Assembly: GCA_030550695.1 (NCBI GenBank)
Contig: JAUQOX010000135.1
Span: forward strand, 1-7,726
Origin: Gemmatimonadota bacterium
GTDB taxonomy: Bacteria; Gemmatimonadota; Gemmatimonadetes; Longimicrobiales; Gaopeijiaceae
Reading direction: 5' to 3'
DNA length: 7,726 bases
Positions 6,156 to 7,726 of the stretch are shown piece by piece; within the stretch, counting starts at the first letter, position 1; each line of letters opens with the position of its first letter. The notes beneath the pieces are model-generated. The model was not told the DNA's origin. It worked only from the letters and a program-made list of their open reading frames with translations, and made no database searches. Position numbers and translations under genes: made by a program.

Positions 6156-7157
6156 ATGGAGATCCGAAGGGAAGAAGCGGACCTGGTCGTGGTGGGGAGC
6201 GGGCCGTGCGGGATCGCCGCCGGCGCCGCCGCGGCGCGGGCCGGCCTCCGAACGGTCTTGCTGGAAAAGGGCTGCATCGCCCAATCCATTGTGGACTATC
6301 CCTACTACATGCGGTTCTTTTCCACCGCCGATCGCCTGGAGGTGGCGGGAATCCCGTTCACCACGCCGGAAAAGAATCCGAGCCGGCAAGAAGCCTTGGT
6401 CTACTACCGGAAGGTGGTGGACCACCTCGGATTGGACGTCCGCCAATACGAAACCGTGGAAACCCTCCGGAAAGAGGGAGAGGGATTTCTCATCGGGACC
6501 CGCCGTAGGTCCGGCGAAGGGCGCTCCTACCGGGCGCGGTTCGTCGTCCTGGCCACAGGGAGCTTCCAGACTCCCAACCTGCTGGGAGTCCCGGGGGAGG
6601 ATCTCCCCAAGGTCCTCCACCATTACCGGGAACCTTACCCCTTCTTCCGCCAAGACGTCCTGGTGGTCGGGGGAGGCAACTCTGCGGTGGAGGCGGCCCT
6701 GGAGCTCTTCCGGGCAGGTGCCCGGGTTTCTCTGGTCCATTTCCGGCCGGAGTTGGACCCCGGTGTCAAACCGTGGCTCCTTCCCGACATTTCCAACCGC
6801 TTGCGAAACGGCGAGATCGTCCCCTTCTGGGAGCACCGGGTCGAGGTCGTCAGGCCCGACTCCGTGGTCCTCCGCCACGAGCCTACCGGCACCCGGACCA
6901 CGGTGCCCAACGACTGGGTGCTGGCCATGACCGGATGGCGCGGCGACCTCTCCTTCCTGCAGAGGGCGGGGGTGGCCGTAGACGAAGAAACCGGCGTGCC
7001 CCTCCATGACCCCCGAAGCATGGAGACCAACGTCCCCGGTCTGTTCTTGGCGGGGGTGGTGGCGGCAGGGAAAGACGCCAACAAGATCTTCATCGAGAAC
7101 GGGAGGGAACACGGCCACCGGATTGTCAGCGCCCTTCGGGAAAGCGGAAGGCTTTGA
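6156..7157 (+). CDS. ypdA: YpdA-family flavin reductase (putative bacillithiol disulfide reductase)
   Basis: The 333-residue protein matches YpdA (also called Bdr), an FAD- and NADPH-dependent enzyme that reduces oxidised bacillithiol (BSSB) to BSH in the cytoplasm. Order of features: the FAD dinucleotide fold VVVGSGPCGIAAG (11-23), where Cys18 corresponds to the conserved Cys14 of S. aureus YpdA; EKGC (37-40); then the family-typical YPYYMRFFSTADRLEVAGIPF (48-68) and PSRQEALVYYRKV (75-87). LATGSFQTPN (132-141) follows, then the NADPH fold VLVVGGGNSAVEAAL (168-182), and LFLAGVVAAGKDANKIFIENG (296-316) that closes the FAD site. No CxxC redox pair is present, as expected for YpdA and unlike thioredoxin reductase. 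The ATG at 6156 is chosen because GGAG lies 8 bases upstream and the FAD strand follows at once; an earlier in-frame start (6096) would add non-family sequence. It is divergent from the coiled-coil gene and convergent with ygfZ, 25 bases apart. Confidence 0.92.
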   Translation: MEIRREEADLVVVGSGPCGIAAGAAAARAGLRTVLLEKGCIAQSIVDYPYYMRFFSTADRLEVAGIPFTTPEKNPSRQEALVYYRKVVDHLGLDVRQYETVETLRKEGEGFLIGTRRRSGEGRSYRARFVVLATGSFQTPNLLGVPGEDLPKVLHHYREPYPFFRQDVLVVGGGNSAVEAALELFRAGARVSLVHFRPELDPGVKPWLLPDISNRLRNGEIVPFWEHRVEVVRPDSVVLRHEPTGTRTTVPNDWVLAMTGWRGDLSFLQRAGVAVDEETGVPLHDPRSMETNVPGLFLAGVVAAGKDANKIFIENGREHGHRIVSALRESGRL

Positions 7158-7182
7158 ACGGGACCGGTGTGTCCGCTCTGCG

Positions 7183-7726
7183 TCACGGCTTGGGCAAGCC
7201 AAGGCCCGCGTCCCTACCTAGGCTCCAACCCCGGGGCCCCAGTTCCACCACCTGGGCAGGGGCCCCCTGGGGGTCGATCAGCCGGACCTCCTCCCCTCCC
7301 CCCACCTCTCTCCGCAGGTAGCCCAGGGCGGCCCCCTGGCCAAACGCGGGCGACCACACCGCCCGGGTCACCCATCCCACTTCTTTCTCGCCGCCGGGCA
7401 GGAAGAGGGGGGCTCCCCGGGAGGGGAGGGGCTGGGTTCGGCCCAGAAGCAGCCCCACAAGACGCCGGTTGACATGACCCCGATCCCGGACCCGCACCAC
7501 CACCTCCTGCCCTGTGTAGCATCCTTTGGTGTGGTCGATGGCCCGATCCTGAATGCCCGCCTCCATGGGAAGGGTGTTCTCGTCCATGTCCTCCCCGAAA
7601 ACGGGTCTGCCCCCTTCCACCTCCAGGACGGCCCAAGTGCCGGGGCTCAAGGGGACAGCCCCGCCTTCCAGCAACCATCCCGGGAGTTCCTCGCCCTCCG
7701 AGGGAGCCAGGACCACCACGTCCCAA
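7183..7726 (-). CDS. ygfZ: YgfZ/GcvT-like folate-binding protein (C-terminal part, cut by right window edge)
   Basis: About 180 residues of the C-terminal part are visible; the start lies beyond the right edge. The YgfZ signature KGCYTGQEVVVR is intact at about 77-88 of the visible part; its Cys and the K-G-C-Y-x-G-Q-E context define the family (Cys228 in E. coli YgfZ). YgfZ is a tetrahydrofolate-binding relative of the glycine-cleavage T protein that supports repair or maturation of some iron-sulfur proteins and certain tRNA thiomodifications. Before the motif, EAGIQDRAIDHTKGC has the family look (E-x-x-x-x-x-A-I-x-x-x-K-G-C). After it, the segment RRLVGLLLG, the G-x-x-x-L-F-L turn and GYLRREV form the C-terminal barrel domain. 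It converges on the ypdA-like gene with a 25-base gap that holds no convincing terminator. Confidence 0.9.
   Translation of the reverse strand, partial: WDVVVLAPSEGEELPGWLLEGGAVPLSPGTWAVLEVEGGRPVFGEDMDENTLPMEAGIQDRAIDHTKGCYTGQEVVVRVRDRGHVNRRLVGLLLGRTQPLPSRGAPLFLPGGEKEVGWVTRAVWSPAFGQGAALGYLRREVGGGEEVRLIDPQGAPAQVVELGPRGWSLGRDAGLGLPKP

Noticed and set aside
7158..7182. Possible terminator between the convergent ypdA and ygfZ genes
   Set aside because: The best stem (GGAC/GTCC with a 6-base loop) is only 4 bp and no T-run follows on either strand.
6090..7202. 370-codon open frame on the minus strand
   Set aside because: It is antisense to the ypdA-like gene, which has complete FAD and NADPH motifs on the plus strand.

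Overview
This is a high-GC bacterial window (strong GC preference at third codon positions, several GTG starts, proteins rich in Arg, Glu, Gly and Pro and poor in Lys and Asn). It holds eight protein-coding genes, two of them cut by the window edges. I see no rRNA, tRNA, CRISPR array, insertion sequence or phage gene. Taxonomy cannot be fixed from the sequence. A YpdA-type bacillithiol disulfide reductase points to a lineage that makes or uses bacillithiol (known in Bacillota, Deinococcota, Bacteroidota and relatives). The composition fits a high-GC, possibly thermophilic, member of such a group. That placement is inference.

Layout, left to right. (1) 1-322, minus strand: the first 107 residues of an ABC transporter ATPase of the NatA/ABC-2 type, cut by the left edge. 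(2) 323-478: a divergent intergenic region with an AT-rich core inside an imperfect inverted repeat. (3) 479-1213, plus strand: a two-gene unit of a 63-aa AbrB/MazE/SpoVT-type DNA-binding protein and a stand-alone macro-domain protein. (4) 1214-1365: a 152-bp convergent gap with small hairpins but no clear intrinsic terminator. (5) 6051 down to 1366, minus strand: a compact four-gene unit. Its order is a small coiled-coil protein, a Tat-signal-bearing amidohydrolase of the N-acyl-D-amino-acid deacylase family, a LuxE-like acyl-protein synthetase, and a LuxC-like acyl-CoA/acyl-protein reductase. (6) 6156-7157, plus strand: ypdA-like flavin reductase, divergent from that unit. (7) 7183-7726, minus strand: the C-terminal part of a YgfZ/GcvT-like folate-binding protein, convergent with ypdA and cut by the right edge.

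The most interesting part is the LuxE-LuxC pair. In luminous bacteria these two subunits of the fatty acid reductase activate a fatty acid as acyl-AMP, load it on LuxE and reduce it to an aldehyde for luciferase. Here there is no luxA, luxB or luxD in view, and the pair is tightly linked to an apparently exported N-acyl-amino-acid deacylase. A plausible but unproven reading is that the unit handles acyl groups: a deacylase outside the cytoplasm frees an acyl acid, and LuxE/LuxC inside activate and reduce it to an aldehyde for an unknown purpose. The AbrB-like/macro-domain pair is a second unusual combination, possibly tied to ADP-ribose signalling or reversal of ADP-ribosylation.
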